Both the position numbers and the translations under genes were made by a program. DNA of 64,000 nt from Euptelea pleiosperma (taxonomy: Eukaryota; Streptophyta; Magnoliopsida; Ranunculales; Eupteleaceae): the NCBI GenBank assembly GCA_035048495.1, contig CM068548.1, positions 12,575,464 to 12,639,463 on the forward strand, given 5' to 3'. Within the stretch, counting starts at the first letter, position 1; each line of letters opens with the position of its first letter. Shown piece after piece: positions 23,201 to 38,200 of the stretch. The notes beneath the pieces are model-generated. The model saw only the letters and a program-made list of their open reading frames with translations. It was not told where the DNA came from and made no database searches.

Positions 23201-26200
23201 CCAATAGGCCAACTCCTTGAAGTGCCACGCGTAACATGAGATGTGTTACTAGTGTTTATCTTGCCTCTCCACGCGTGAGCGCGGATTTGGTGCTCCCGCC
23301 CATCCAGAAGATTCCATATTTTTAAAATTGTGTCGCACCTTAGAGTCCATGCGGGATTGAATCCTGTTGCCCCGCGACTCTGCGTGTCTGATAAATAGAT
23401 GTTCAATGGCTTTCGTCCCGTTAGGATTCGACACGGAGTCTGCAACTACTTGTTCCAGCGAATCAACATCCCTGCTCACATCAGACAAAGATCCTGACAC
23501 ACCACCTCCCCTATTGACGTTGGCGACCATCTCCACCATGCTACGCGGTTCATTAGCCCAGAAAGTAAGGTTAAGACGAGAGTCATCTGTAACAGTTGAT
23601 GCTCCCCTCTCAATAAAGCCCATGATTTGAAGTTGAATCGAGTAATTGACCCCTCTCTCCCTGAGAATGATCCTCCTGGGAATGTTTTCCTCTCTGCCTC
23701 CGACCTTTTAACGGACTGAATTGAATCTGTCCCCAAGAGAGAAGCTTTGTCTATCTCCAAAAGCCCTCCCGCCGGTCGACCAATGCAATCGAAGATGTCA
23801 ACGTTCCATAGGTGGAAAGGAAGTCCGAAGACCTGGATCCAAAGGGGATTGAAGAGCCCTGCCTCCTCAGCCGCATTCACTGATGGCCGCCATCTACTAA
23901 CATAGATGATATCTCACCAACTCTGATAGAGGTAAGGTGACAAAGGAACTGGAAAATGTCGAGATTCTCGATGAAGAAGAGCCTCTTCCTACCTCCGCAG
24001 GGCACTAAGTAGAAGAGGGGAACGGTGCCTGTAATCACATTCAAGGCAATTGCTATATCTTCCCACAGCGGGTAATTGGACAAGGATTCAACAATTATAG
24101 AGCCAGGTCCCATTGCTCAAGAACCTTGGTAGTCCCTCCAGGGTAACTAGTTGCAATTGTAGCAGATTGTGCAGCTCTGATGATCTGTCCACAAGCTTGA
24201 TTAATATTGTTCCACTTCCACACATATTGGTGCAAGTATCTTAAGTATTGAGAAATCTTTTTTTTTTTTTGATAAGCAAGTATGAAGATGTAATACACTG
24301 TTACAATATACATATGCAAAAACAAATCTATTGTAGTTTCAATACATTGAAGGGGGCAATAATATTATAATTTATTTGCTTTGAGCAGATACAAATTCTG
24401 AAAAACTACCAAATTCTTTTGCACTGATATGATTTTTTTTGTTTGTATTGAAGTTATGTTGAAGTGAACAGTAGCTTCAAAACAAATTCATGTTCTCTTT
24501 TTTAATTATTAATCTTTTTGTGTCTTACATCTGCATTTGATCAAGAACTGTTTTTTATTTGCTGATATGACTCCATATTGTTCCATATAACTGTTTCCAA
24601 AGGGTTAGTGCTGATCTAATGTTTTAGTGGCCATTTTTAATCATAGCTGTTTTCTTTTTATTCAGTTCTATTTATTCACATGGATGAACAAATGGATGGC
24701 AAAACACTGATTGGGAGTTACATTTGCACTGAGCAACCTGGTGAATTCAGATGGCAGCCTGGTTCTCTTACCCAGGTTCGTATTAGGCCAGAGCCAATGA
24801 TCTCATTTTGCTCAAGTCTGACCCTATTGCTTCTTCCACTTTGTTAAAGCATACTTAATTTGACTTTTGCACAGGCTGTTCTGAATGGATTTTGGGTAGT
24901 CTTTGAGGACATTGACAAAGCACCATCTGATGTACAGTCCATCTTACTACCTCTATTGGAAAGTGCAAGTTCATTTGTAACCGGTCGTGGGGAGGTAACA
25001 TTTGCCATGCAACTTATTAATTCGTCCTTCATGCGTACTAACTTGTCCTGCATGATTTGACCGAAGGATACACATTTTGTTTTTGGATAAGTGCGAAGGA
25101 TACACATTGCTACATTATTTATGTACTTTCTTGCACTTGCTATACACTGACTGGCAATGTTCGAGTCATTGTTAGCTATCTTTCTTCATTGGTACTTGTG
25201 TAAATGCAATATCATCCCCCATACACAAACAGTTGAACACAAATGCACATACACAAAGCACCTGGAGCTTCCGCCAAGCCTGCCACTCCTAATGTTTGAC
25301 ATTTAGAAAATCATTACTATTTTCTGACAAAGGGTTGCTACAAGTAACTATTTTTCTTGTCTTTAAGTTAGATTATGCTAAACTTTTAAGGATGGGTTTT
25401 TTTTTTTGGCACCTGTTGTCCCATAAATTTCTTTCATGTCCACAAGTCTTGTGAAATTAGCTTTGTGTTTGCATATGATTCCTTGAATGTTTCAATAATA
25501 ATAATAATATATTTTACTTTTTGGCATTTTGATATGCTTTTGGGCTTTTGCTTGTCTATCGAAAATACGTGGTATCTACCATCTTTCCCTTTTTCTTCAC
25601 AAGGAACTCTTGAAGCATGTGGAACTTTTGCAGGCAATAAGTGTGGCGGAAAGCTTTCGATTGTTTGCCACAATGTCGAGTTCCAAGAATGATCTCTCTC
25701 ATAATTCAGAAGGTTTGTGACATGCTTTCTGATTTGTTATTTGCATTATGTATTTCTTTGTTCTGGTGTTATATCAAGTTCTGGCCGGAGTGTGCAGGAG
25801 CGCACTTCTGTTTTCAGAAGTGGGCCAACCTATATGTATGTATGGGGCTATAGACTGTGAGGAAGGGTAAGGACTAAACAATCATCTCTGTAGTTTCAGA
25901 TGCTTATAAAAGTACTCTTTTCTTGTAAATACATAGCATGTTCTAGCTACTAATAGATCAAGGTTTCAAATCTTGGATGTGGTACTTGACATTGTTGAAT
26001 CAGAGGCCGAGATTGACTAGTATCTCAGCCGAGTCCCTTCCACATTTATAATGAAGTTCATTAGGACTTGAGCTACTACTATTCATGCCCTGTGAAGTCT
26101 TCTTGGCTCCCTCTAAGATTGATGCAAGACCTCTGAAATGCTCCCTTCTTGGCTGCGATTTGAAACCTTGACTAAAATTTGTTTAATTCATATTTGCCAG

Positions 26201-29200
26201 TTGAAAGGAATTGTGGTAGTGATGTTTATATGAAGCTAAATATTATATTTTGTCTAAAGTTATATTACTCTCTCATTTACGTTTCAAGTGTAGAGGCATT
26301 TTTTGATGCATCTTTTTTACGTGTGTACTTGTTGATATTACTTATTTGCCCCTCTTTCTGTGATTTATTTATGACTTCATTGATGGAATAACAAAATCTT
26401 CCATTCAAATACGTTTCAATGTATCCTATTTTGGTTTCTTAGCACTCCGCTTTTGTTAGACATGTGGACCCTAAGATATACATTGTTACACCTCCCTCTA
26501 ACAGCTTAAGCTTTTAGAGTAAGGTGGTTATCAACAATGTCCACAAAATTCATGCATCTTCTGGAGTTTCTTTGGCCTTAATAGGAAGGCAGGGAGATAG
26601 GCCACCAAACATATACTTTTCAATCTATAGCTACTCCCTCTCTTGTGCCCCCTCTACCATCGATCGACAAGTTGGATATAGTGTTTCCTACCCGAATTGA
26701 TCTTGATTTAGAGTGGGATGAACTCGGAGAATCCTCACACAACCAATACTTTGTGCAAATTGCGACTAATTTGAGTTGATGTTGGAGGTTGGGGACAAAA
26801 CCCCTTTTCCTTATGCAGACTAATTTTGAAGACCCTTTCCCCCTTTTACTGAGTCATTTTCCTCAGAAGTACTCCCCTTCTTGTCCTCTTCGCATGCCAC
26901 CAACCTCCGCCGCCTACCCCTCCTTACTCCCTTTGCCCTGCTCAATCCTTTAAATTGCTATCGTTGCCTTCGTTATCGATCTCCTAGGAGTGCTCACTGC
27001 TGCGATCGGAGACTTACCTGATGAATATGGGGGGGCTAACTTGGCATATGAGTCGGGAGGATATGGGTATGTAGGTGCGCTGACCATCTCTCCTCCTATA
27101 GGTGTTTTCTCGTTTTCTTCATACATTGAAAGAGCCTCAAATCTACTTGAATACTGGTTGGGGGATTTCAACTTTTGTTACACGTTTATCGAAGTCTCTC
27201 TCCCTCGGAACTTGTTCGTTATATGCATCCCTTTGATTTGTTGAGGGATTGATACGATGCATCTTAGCGTCCTCTAATCACTTGCACGTGGGCTCTCCAT
27301 CGTCCTCCCCATCGTTCTTATCGTTTCCTACTTTCCATTTGATCATAATTATAATTATCATCATCGCAAGCCTTAATCCCAACGATATTGGGTCGACTGC
27401 ATGAATCTTATTCCTTCATTTAATTCTGTCTAAAGCCATCTTTTCCGTTGAGAAATGTTTCCTAAAATCTCATTTCAAAACCTCACTTCACATCTGCTTT
27501 GAGCTTCCCCTTGCCCTTTTAGACCCTTTGACATGCACATTCCTTCTCATTGGTGCTGTCATTGGTCTTTGCTGTACAGGACCAAACCATCTCATTTGAC
27601 TCTCTTGTTACTTATTGACGCTACTCTTATATTTCAGGAATGCGGGCTTTTCTAAACTTGTCTTGTTGTCTCACCACACATCAATCTCAACATCCTCATC
27701 TCGGCTACTCATTTTATGAACATGTTGTTTCTTGATTGCCTGACATTTTGCTCCGTAAAGCATCAGTAGTCTTGTTGCCTTCTTATATAATTTTCTTTTA
27801 GTCTGATTGGAACATGTCGATGACATAGCACTTCAGAAGTACACTTTAGCCACCCTGCTTTAACTCTGTGGGCAACATCCTCAATCTCTCCCTCTTTAAG
27901 AAATGTTCAACGACTCAGTTGGTCAAGTCTTTGGGGGGTTGTACCCAAAGACCTAGGTTCAAGTCCCGTTCTTACCTGGGGAGGGGGATTTAAGGGTCAG
28001 TAATAAAAATATGGACTTATCAAAAAAAAAAAACTTTCCCTCATGAATAATTGAACCAAGGTAAATAAATTGGTCACTTCGAGGTATAACCTGCATTTAA
28101 ATTTTAATTTGTGGATTTTATGTGCATCTTTATTAAAATTGCATTCTATATACTCTATTTTTGTCACGTCAAAGGATCCATTAGTCAAAGTAAAAGTGAA
28201 AAGTCAATAGGTCAAATCCTGGTCAATAGGTCCGCCCTTAAGAAAATTCTGTACTCGAATCAAAACCGTAATTTTGAAAAGAATGTATGAAATTCAGGGT
28301 TTTCATTCTAGACAAACAACACATTCATATTAAAAATATTCATAATAGTCGATTTAATTCCGATTTGAGTAAAACAACTTTCTGTAAAGAAGACAAAGTA
28401 GATTTGATAAAGTAGACTTATCCCAGAAATCCTGTCACACCTTTTCTCTTTGAAATCAAGTTATATGCTAATGATTTATCTCTGGCACTGAAGCTTTGTA
28501 GTAGGTAAAATAATATCTTAATTCTTAAAACATTCTTTCTATAGAGCATGGTGAATTCTGCATATTAAGAGAGGATGCTTTTGCTATAATAGGAAGGATC
28601 TCCCTTGGCGTACTATGGAGGAGAGTGATGGTTGGTCCCTCTAGTCATAAGGATTTGCTGGATATAGTGAATGCATGGTATCCAAATCTGGAGGCTGTTG
28701 CTGAGAAACTCATAGGTATGCTAGTTTTGTTTGATTGTTTGTTTGTTTTTTTTTGTTGTTGTGCAGCACTGCTTTCAGAGATATACATCTTTCATGAAAA
28801 CGGTTTATTTCTTTGCCAGATACCTTTGAAAGAGTTAACTCCGCCCCTTCGCACCAATTCGGAGGATTTCAGTCTTTCAGCAGATTCTCATTAAGGTAGT
28901 AAACACCCTTATAACAAACATTTCATCTTAGCCCTTGACTGGATGTCACTGAGCATTATTTTGGTTTTCACTGGTAGGGATCTTCTTAAATGGTGCAAGC
29001 GAATTACCGGTTTAGGTTTCAGCTTTGTGGGACTCCATTTGTCAGCTTATGAGTGCAAAAGCATTTATCAAGAGGTTGCACATGAATCAGTCCCTTTTTT
29101 CTGCTGGTGATAAAAGCTGTGATAGAGCAGCTGTCTGTATATGGTAACTAGTTACTAAGGATTGGACTTCTTTCTCCAGGCTGTAGATATTTTCGCAGCT

Positions 29201-32200
29201 TCCTCAGCTTCTTCTGAAGACCGGTTGTCGATAATGAAAGAAATAGCGAAGATGTGGGGAGTAGCAGTATCAGAAGCCGAAACATTATATCCTCTTAATA
29301 AGCCTACAATTCAGGTTTCTGTGGTTCTCTAATGATGGTGTCTTATCTGTTTGACTGCTTATTATCATCAAGTTATTCATAACTGCATCTTAAAACTGCA
29401 GGATTTGCGATCAGATTTGCGAGTTGGACGAATTACGCTCAAACGCACTCAAGCTGCAGTTCGGGTAAGCTTTTAAACTGTGATTATATTGAACATGATT
29501 GGCTCTTTGGTTTATCTAATTTGTTAATGTTTTCTAATGTGTTTTCTGCAGTTTCATCACCAAATGAGATCTTTTGTGGATATTCGTAGTTCACTACATA
29601 TTCTTGAGAGGATTGCTTGCTCTGTTAAGTGCAATGAGCCTGTTCTCTTGGTTGGTGAAACCGGTACTGGGAAGACAACACTTGTACAGAATCTGGCAAC
29701 GAGGCTGGGTCAGATGCTTACTGTCTTGGTATGTTCCCACTCACCAGAATTCTTTTTGTGTTTTTGATTATTTCTTACACTCTTACGTAAGTGACTGTCT
29801 GTTATACAGAATAACAATTTAATCTCAAGTTTATTTTTCAGAACTTAAGCCAGCAAAGTGATGTTGCTGATTTATTAGGGGGACTTAAGCCTACCGACGC
29901 ACAATTTATATGCATCCCTCTATATAATGAGTTCATGGAGCTGTTCTCTAAGACATTTTCTGTGAAGGTATCCTGCTTCTGAAAGCTTTTAATTTTCTCC
30001 GATTGCTGCATTTCTTTTTTTTTTATTGAGTTAAGCTGGTTGACTTGTACCCTCTATTTTGATATTCAGGACAATATGGCTTCAGGGTTTCTTGATAAAT
30101 TGAGAAATCTTCTGACTAATAAGAACTGGAAAAAGCTATTAAATACATTTCAGAAAGGTCTTGATGCGATCAGGAAAGTCGGTGAAGTGGGAGCATCTGG
30201 ATGTGGTACAAAGAGAAAGAGACCCTTGGGTGAAGCAGTCCTCCAGGCTTGGGAAAAATTTTCTGTTAAACTTGACACGGCTCGTAGGCAGATTGGTGCC
30301 TCAGCTTGCATGGCATTTTCATTTGTTGAAGGAGCTTTTATCACTGCACTTAGGAATGGTCACTGGATTTTACTCGATGAAGTGAATTTGGCTCCTCCAG
30401 AGACGTTGCAGAGAGTTATTGGTGTTCTAGAAGGAGAGAATAGTTCACTTTGTTTAGTGGAAAGGGGAGATGTTGATTATATAGATCGTCATCCTGATTT
30501 CCGCATATTTGCCTGTATGAATCCTGCAACTGATGCCGGAAAGCGTGACTTGCCATATTCCTTACGGAGCAGGTTTACGGAATACTTTGTTGATGATGTG
30601 CTAGATGATGATGATTTGACTCTCTTTATTAATCAATTTATGGATGATAGCCATCCTAATAGAGAATTAGTGAACAAAATAGTACGTTTCTATAAAACAG
30701 CCAAGAGGGAATCTGAAGAGAGGCTGCAAGATGGGGCTAATCAGAAGCCCCAGTTCAGTTTGAGATCTCTTTACCGTGCACTAGAGTATACAAAGAAGGC
30801 AGAAAGGAAGTTTGGATTTCAAAAAGCCATTTATGATGGATTTTGTATGTTTTTTCTTACCTTATTGGATGGACCCAGTGCCAAATTTATGAACAATATG
30901 ATTTTGTCACATTTGTTAGGAGGAATTATGCCCTCAAATGTTCCCTTTGACTGTTACTTGACTGATAGAGCGAGATTTGCAGAAAGCTCCAGCTCTGATG
31001 CTTTCTTGGAGAATTATATTCTGACGAACAGCGTTAAGGAACATCTGAGGAACCTCGCACGTGCTATTTTAATTAAAAGATATCCTGTTCTCTTACAGGG
31101 GCCTACGTCTAGTGGGAAGACTAGCCTTGTTCAGTATCTTGCTCTAATCACTGGTCATGAATTTGTACGCATCAATAATCATCAGCACACCGATCTGCAG
31201 GAATATCTGGGTTCCTACATTACTGATTCTTATGGGAAGCTCGTCTTTCAAGAAGGTGTTTTGGTTAAGGCTGTTCGCAATGGATACTGGATCGTTTTGG
31301 ATGAGCTTAACCTGGCACCATCGGATGTGCTTGAAGCCTTAAATCGATTATTAGATGATAACAGAGAACTTTTTGTGCCTGAACTGCAGGAAACAATTCA
31401 GGCACATCCAAATTTTATGCTTTTCGCAACTCAAAATCCACCAACATTCTATGGTGGGCGTAAAATGCTTTCTCGAGCGTTTCGCAACCGTTTTGTGGAG
31501 ATCCATGTGGATGAAATTCCAGAAGATGAGTTGAGCACAATATTAATGAAGAGGTGTGAAATCCCTGAAAGCTATGCTAGAAAAATGGTTGAAGTTATGA
31601 AGGACTTGCAGTTGCATAGGCAGAGCAGCAAAGTGTTTTCTGGAAAACATGGTTTCATAACCCCACGAGACTTGTTTCGATGGGCTGACCGTTTCCGGAC
31701 CTTTGGGAATTCCTACGAAGATCTGGCCAAGGATGGCTATTTCCTTCTGGCTGAAAGGTTGCGAGATGAAAGTGAGAAGAAAGTTGTTCAAGAAATTTTG
31801 GAGAAACGCCTACGAGTTAAACTTATCAAGGATGACTTGTACATGCAGGTATGTTGTTACCTTTAGTTTTTTGCTCTCTCTCTCTCTCTCTCTCTCTCTC
31901 CCTTTATGATAACATCAAATTTGATTTGTTAGTCATGCATGTTTTTTTCCTTCTCACTTTTCTAGGGTTTATCATTGTAAAGTTGACCGTGTTCTGTAAT
32001 AATTGAGTAGTGCTACCTGCCTGGTTTCCACTTCCCAGAAGTGTGGAGACTTGGGTGTATTTGGCTGCAGAAGGCCATGGATAACTTGCAATCAATACAT
32101 CTGGTAGTCCCTTCAAATATTTTTTTTCATAAAGGTAAGTGCAGGCCAGCTAGATGTATTGGTTTCTTTCCAGTCACTTGGGTCTAAGGCATCCAAGCGA

Positions 32201-35200
32201 GCCAGGCTCCCAAATGTGTGGCTGGTATTGATAGTATCACTTGTATTTGGATTGGTTAAACTTCTGTAGTTATCAATCTTACAATACCATATTGAGATTA
32301 TTATTCTTTACAAAACAATTGATGGAAGGGGGTTGAATAAAGCATACATGTTGAAATACTCTATTTGGCGGTTTGGCCTTCTGTCATGGATAAACAAATA
32401 TAGACACCTGAAAACCTGATTCCTTAAGTTGAATCCAAACTGTCAAGAGTTTTCGTTTTTCAGAATTCGAAATATACATAAAAAATGTAGTTACGCCACT
32501 TTTTGCGAAATAATCAACTACATATTTATTATCTTTATTGGTGTGAGAGAAGGTACTGGACCACACGAGCCAGCTCTCTAATATGGTCATGAAGATTCAC
32601 CAACCTCCATGGACTACTGATCTTATCTTTCACCCAATAGATGGTGTTGGCCAAGTCTCATTCCATTTCCAATGGCCCAATACGTTGTGATTGAAGATCC
32701 AGAGACCTTGGCAAAGTTATCTGATTTCTTGCTCATTAGAATCCAAAACATCAATAGGACTCGATAAAGCTTTAAGAACAGTCTCTTCATCATTCTTAAA
32801 TCACCCTCCTATATTGGCTGGGGTCAGATTACCGGAGGAGCTCCCTTCAAAGTTGAGTTGATTCTACCTCTTTCCAGTTCCTTTCAACAAGGCTCCCGCT
32901 TATTTTTTACCTCCCCACTAAACATCATGAATTTCTACTGTTGAGGAAATCTCCATCTTCAAACCACAGAATTCATTCAAGAAAAGAACTCATTCTAACA
33001 AAAGTTTCCAAATACGATTGAAAATTACCGGCACATATCTTTAAAAATACATCTATTTCTGTCATTTCTAGGTCAATTAATCTTGTGCTCTTGAGATTTT
33101 ATCTCTTTCCTAAGTTGACAAACCTTGACAAGATAGATACATTCCAATCTCGATCGGAGTTATTTATGCTGTTGGGAGAAGAGGAGAAAGGATATGAAGC
33201 ATGAGAAGCACATGTTTCTCAGACGTGTATAACGTTTGAAAAATTAAAGCATTAGACTTGCTGCACAATAATATATTCTAACAATAGTTAAAAGCTTAAA
33301 ATTAATCAGAACTTTGAAGTAGTATGAAATGACATGGATTGAGGTGGTAAGAAAGGACATGGAGTCATGCTTTCACCAAAGGAGCATCAAGTAAAGAGTG
33401 AGAGATTGAAGTTGTGACAAGTATAGGGAAGAAGAGGTACATAATCCAACTTTTGTTATATTAAGAGAAGACATGAGATATCCCCTCAGTGGGTGACATG
33501 AATCTTCATATCAAATAAGGTTGAGGTTGTCCTTCACTGTTTACTTCCAAATGGTCTTCTCAAGCATTTATCTTCTTCTTGAACAGACTGGCTCCTAGGT
33601 GAAGGATTTCTCTACTGTTGGTTCATAGGTCACCGAGAGAAGTCATTAGGATGTGTAGTGCTTCTTTATATGTCCCATGACATAGCCTTTTCTGGTAATG
33701 TACTTTTGGAGGAAGAGGAAGTGGCTATATTGTTACTGCATTTTTTTTAATTTATAAAAATGAATTAAAAAAGAACAAATGGGAATTAAGGGACATTCTA
33801 CCCTTTGTACAAAAATGCCTTAAGGCCTCCTCTTTGGCCAACCTATCTGTACTATCATTGTCACTCGAGGAGTATATTAATAAGTTATCTATGTTTGTCA
33901 CCAGGTGGGACGACGGTGAAGTGACTTGTTTACTATAGATGGAACTTTTGATGACCGTGATTAATTTATATTTGCAATTCAATTTTTATAATGGAACAGG
34001 GCCCTAAGTACTTAGAAGAATCAATTATGTCAAAAAAATAAATTTAAAAGGAACATTCTAGTATGTAAGATACTAAGTGTTTCTTTTAACTATAGTTGAC
34101 TCCAAATTTCTTAATTGCGTGCTGTGCTGATGAAAGTAAAAAGTGATGATGCAGGACAAGTGCGATGCAGAAGATCACAAATTTTGATGTAGCACAGCAG
34201 GGAGTCTGCATGTTTGGGAACTGTTATAAGCTGTGAATTTAAAGTTTAATATTGGTGGATCTTGTGATGGGGAAATTTTGAGGACTATGGGTTAGAGAAT
34301 AAGGGCTGTATAGATGGTTAGATGGGTGGTAGAACAGAAAAATAATAGAAGAAATGTAGTAGAAGAAAGATAAGAGAAAGGGGTAGAATTCAGTGGAGAA
34401 GTTTTTTACTCCAATGAGCCCCAAGATAATGATGAAGTCACGTCATTGAGTGAAAGATATTGCACCACTTGGTTGAGAAATCACTCTCAAAATTGAGACG
34501 CCAACCTGCAGTGTAGCAAAGTCATCATAAGCAAAAGATATTGCACCAACAGCCTAAGATTTCTTAATCCTACTTTAAACTCAAACTAGACATCAAATGA
34601 GACTCTTTTTGAAATTATAGAATGTTAACTTTTCTAGACGTTTTACCAATGGAATTCATCCTACTGCAATTAAACTTTGGCAATGTGAAATAGAAACTTC
34701 TTAAACATAAATTAAATTAAACTAAGACTAGACTTAAATTGGAAACTAACTACTAACTAGAGACGCCTACTTGACTGAAATAGGAAATGTCCTGAGGACT
34801 CAATCTTCTCGAACTAAGCCTCAACTTAAATTTTTTTGGAAATCACCATGAATATAGTAAACCCTTCATGAACTCATACCTTGTATGTAATTTGGGCAGA
34901 ACTTGCTCAATTCATATCAATATTTTGCAATCTTGGTCCTGTTGGAAAGGTAATTGAATAGGCTTTCTTTTGGTCAAGGAAGTAAATTTCGGTTTCGAGG
35001 TTTATTTCGACCAGTCTAAAAATGGAAATATTTCCAATATTTCGACTAGTGTGGAGATAATACATTTTTCGTGGAAATGATGGAAATAATGCGGAAATGA
35101 TGGAAATATTGTCGAAATGTTTGTGGAAAGTTTGGGAAATGATGAAACAAGCATAAAAACACTCATAAGCTTTCAAACCATAATATACAACCATATGTAG

Positions 35201-38200
35201 TGTGGAAATGAATGACTATAATGGTCTATAATATGTCGCGGCAAGTATCTTTAATTAGTCAATGTTTAATTTAATTATATAATTATTATTTAATTGCTAA
35301 TTATAAAAAAGTCATAAAGTAATATATTAGCAAATCCTTATTCACTTATATTATTTTCTTAACATCATATGTAATTTTAGAAAACCTATTTACTATTAAC
35401 TTATAGCATTTATTTAATTTTTTATTTGAAAAAAAAAATATTAAGGTTAATTTTTTTAACCCAAGCAACTTGTAGAACGGGCTAAGTTATGCAACATATA
35501 ATCAATTTAAGCACAATCATGGATGTTTAGGGTAAAAACCAATGAAATTGGGGTTTTTTCCAAATTCCAAATTTTCACCCTAAACGATCTTCAATCCGTG
35601 CACAAATCTAGTGTAAATGCATCATAGATTCATAAATTTAATGAATTTACACCTAACCTATTTATTTGTAGCATTTTATCCTTATGTATATTTTGAATTT
35701 GAAAAAACTTCCAAACTGGATTTGATTCTTCCTCACGATCAATCCACGAACCAAAAAATCTACAATGGATTGATCTTTTGTATAACCAAAATGTATGGAA
35801 AGGGGTTGAATGGATCAAATATGAGATATATAGCGGTTTTGAACTCAAATGAGATGTTTCCTACCTACGATTGAAATATTTCCATACATGTCGAAGCATT
35901 TCGACCGAAATACTACATATTTACACTGTCAATTGATCGAAATTTACTGTTCACGTGAAATATTTCGACATGAATGGAAATATTTCGGGAAATTTAACAT
36001 TATTTCGACGTAAGTATTCTTTCCTGTCTGTAACCTAGAAAATGGAAATCTTTCGCGAAATATTTCGATAATTTCGTGAAATTTATTTCCTTGCTTTTGG
36101 TACCAAACTTGAGGCATCCAAACTTTTTTGGCAGAAAAAATATTGCTTTAGTAAAATGACGAGATTGGGTTGGGCTGCATGTGCATCACATAAAGTATAT
36201 AACTAAATATGATTCGTTTTGTCTAACTTGAGATCAAATTATCATGGTGTTTGAGACCACTTTGGTCCATGGACAGTGTTGGTATCGTCCTTAGGATGAT
36301 ACTGTAGCACGTCAAGCACCACTTTGGCCCGTGGACTGTGTTAATATCGTCCTTAGGATGATACTGTAGCACATTGTCTCATATGTTCAAGCCATCGATG
36401 TTTTCGAAATTTGTGCAGTGGAATCCTGATTAACACAACACAAGTTTCAAAGAACATCAATGGTTTGAACATATGTGACGATGTGCTACAATGTTGTCCT
36501 AAGGACGATAATAGCATTTACCCTGGCCCATATCATCTAGTTGTGTTGAAGAATAAGCTTCAAACCAATTTTTCATCTGGGTTGCTGTGCTTAAGGAACC
36601 TAATTCCTTGCCATGTAAGTAGCTTGGTGTCAATAGCTTCCGCATTGGTCACAGGTTGGGATATGCGTATCTCACCTCTCAAGTGTTAGTAAAATTGTGC
36701 GCCAAATCCAACCGTAATTCAATCCTTCTATATTCCCATATTGCATGCAAATATCTGTTATACTTTGGTTTAACACCAGAGAAATTTACAGAAAAAGACG
36801 CAAAGGAAAAATGACGTTGAATAATTTACAGCAGTTTCACTATTAGCTTTGTCAATATTAAGTTGAACGCTGGGGTCCTTCAGGGCTGTGACTCTCCTCT
36901 CCCAAATTTTGGTTGTAATAGTTGGGAAATGATCGACCTGACTAGCCTTTGCATTTTCCTTTTCTGTTCTAGTATATTGTTTTACTTGCATTCGGTTACC
37001 TGACTTACTAGTTGCAATCTTTTAGACACTGAAAATACTCTCGTTTTTAAATGTGAAACCCTTGGAGGAATAATTTAGCTGATTTAGAAATTTCATTTTG
37101 GACTGATTGCCTCAACACTTTTCCATGTTTTCCCTATAATTCAGGAATCAGCTGGAGGTCACACCATTTCGAACTTGTGCAATTATTCCGGAGTATCAGA
37201 GCATCTTGGAAAGTACGTCTGTGTAAACTATGGCATGCTTGGTGTTTGTATGCTTATGAATCATTTTTTAACCTAGTTTCTCATTAATGAACTCTGAATA
37301 TGTTGCAGTTTCGTGACTAGAAGTATGTGGAGGTTGTATTTTCTTGTTGAACGTTGCTACAAGTTGCGTGAGCCTGTCCTTCTTGTTGGTGAGACTGGTG
37401 GTGGGAAGACTACTGTTTGCCAGCTACTGAGTATTGTTTTGAGGTCAAAATTACACATTTTGAATTGCCATCAGTACACGGAAACATCAGATTTTCTCGG
37501 GGTTGGTTAATCAATTTTCCTCGTCTTTAAAAAATTTCCCTCATTGATAATGAAGTGCCAGCAAGTGATGTCTGTTATAACTGCTTCTTTGATATTTTAG
37601 TTATCCTTAGTGATACTGACAGATATGTGTTAATATAAAACATGGACTTTTCAGGGCTTCTATCCTGTACGGGATAGATCAAGGTTAACCATGGAGTTTA
37701 AACATCTAGTCGAACAACTGATGCTGTCAAAAGTTTTTCTCCACTTTCCTACTTCCGTTGTACGTATTTTCCCATTTAATTTACCATATGGTTGTATGAG
37801 GTTTTGTTACTTTTTTGGTAATACGTCTAGTTTGCTCTTGCATTTTTCTGGCTGCAGACAATATCTTCTGACATTCGTGAAGCTTCTTCAACGTTAGATC
37901 AGCTGAATTTGATTATAAATAGTTACAGGCAAGAAACAGTATCACATCTTGATGTCACCCCTGTAGATCTTGATACTTTTGAGCAAATGAAACTGGACTT
38001 GGTTCAGCTGCACCGGAAATGGCAGACTATATTCACTTGGCAAGATGGTCCTCTTGTACAAGCAATGAAGGATGGCGACCTGTTTCTTGTGGATGAAATT
38101 TCCTTGGCTGATGACAGTGTACTTGAAAGATTGAACAGTGTCTTGGAGCCAGAGAGAAAATTGGTACGTTAACGGTCCTGTGAAGGATCTCATTAAGATC

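Larger units (their letters stand above)
17391..24250 (-). mobile_element. Antisense L1-type LINE filling MDN1 intron 6
   Basis: Read on the minus strand: ORF1 (about 24200-22256), ORF2 (22071-17508) and a tail ending ACTTATCAAAAAAAA at 17391. An hAT element (21043-21843) and a TRIM-like element (about 20373-20742) interrupt the endonuclease region. The RT region has an internal deletion. GATTAATAT occurs at both ends (17382 and 24199) and could be a short target duplication, but this is weak in AT-rich DNA. Confidence 0.8.

Noticed and set aside
22256..23212. Long minus-strand open frame (318 codons) as a host gene
   Set aside because: It lies between LINE ORF1 and ORF2 text in the same orientation and is low in complexity; best read as the ORF1 C-terminal region.
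17382..24207. GATTAATAT as target duplication of the intron 6 LINE
   Set aside because: Only 9 bp in AT-rich DNA and not tight against both ends; kept only as a weak hint.
27905..27970. True tRNA gene
   Set aside because: Has A- and B-box-like words, but no acceptor stem or anticodon arm can be drawn, and an A tail follows; a SINE fits better.
28545..28592. Upstream acceptor for MDN1 exon 10 (adds about 16 codons)
   Set aside because: It stays in frame but adds residues unlike midasin; the CTATAATAG acceptor gives the conserved [10 protein letters not shown] join.
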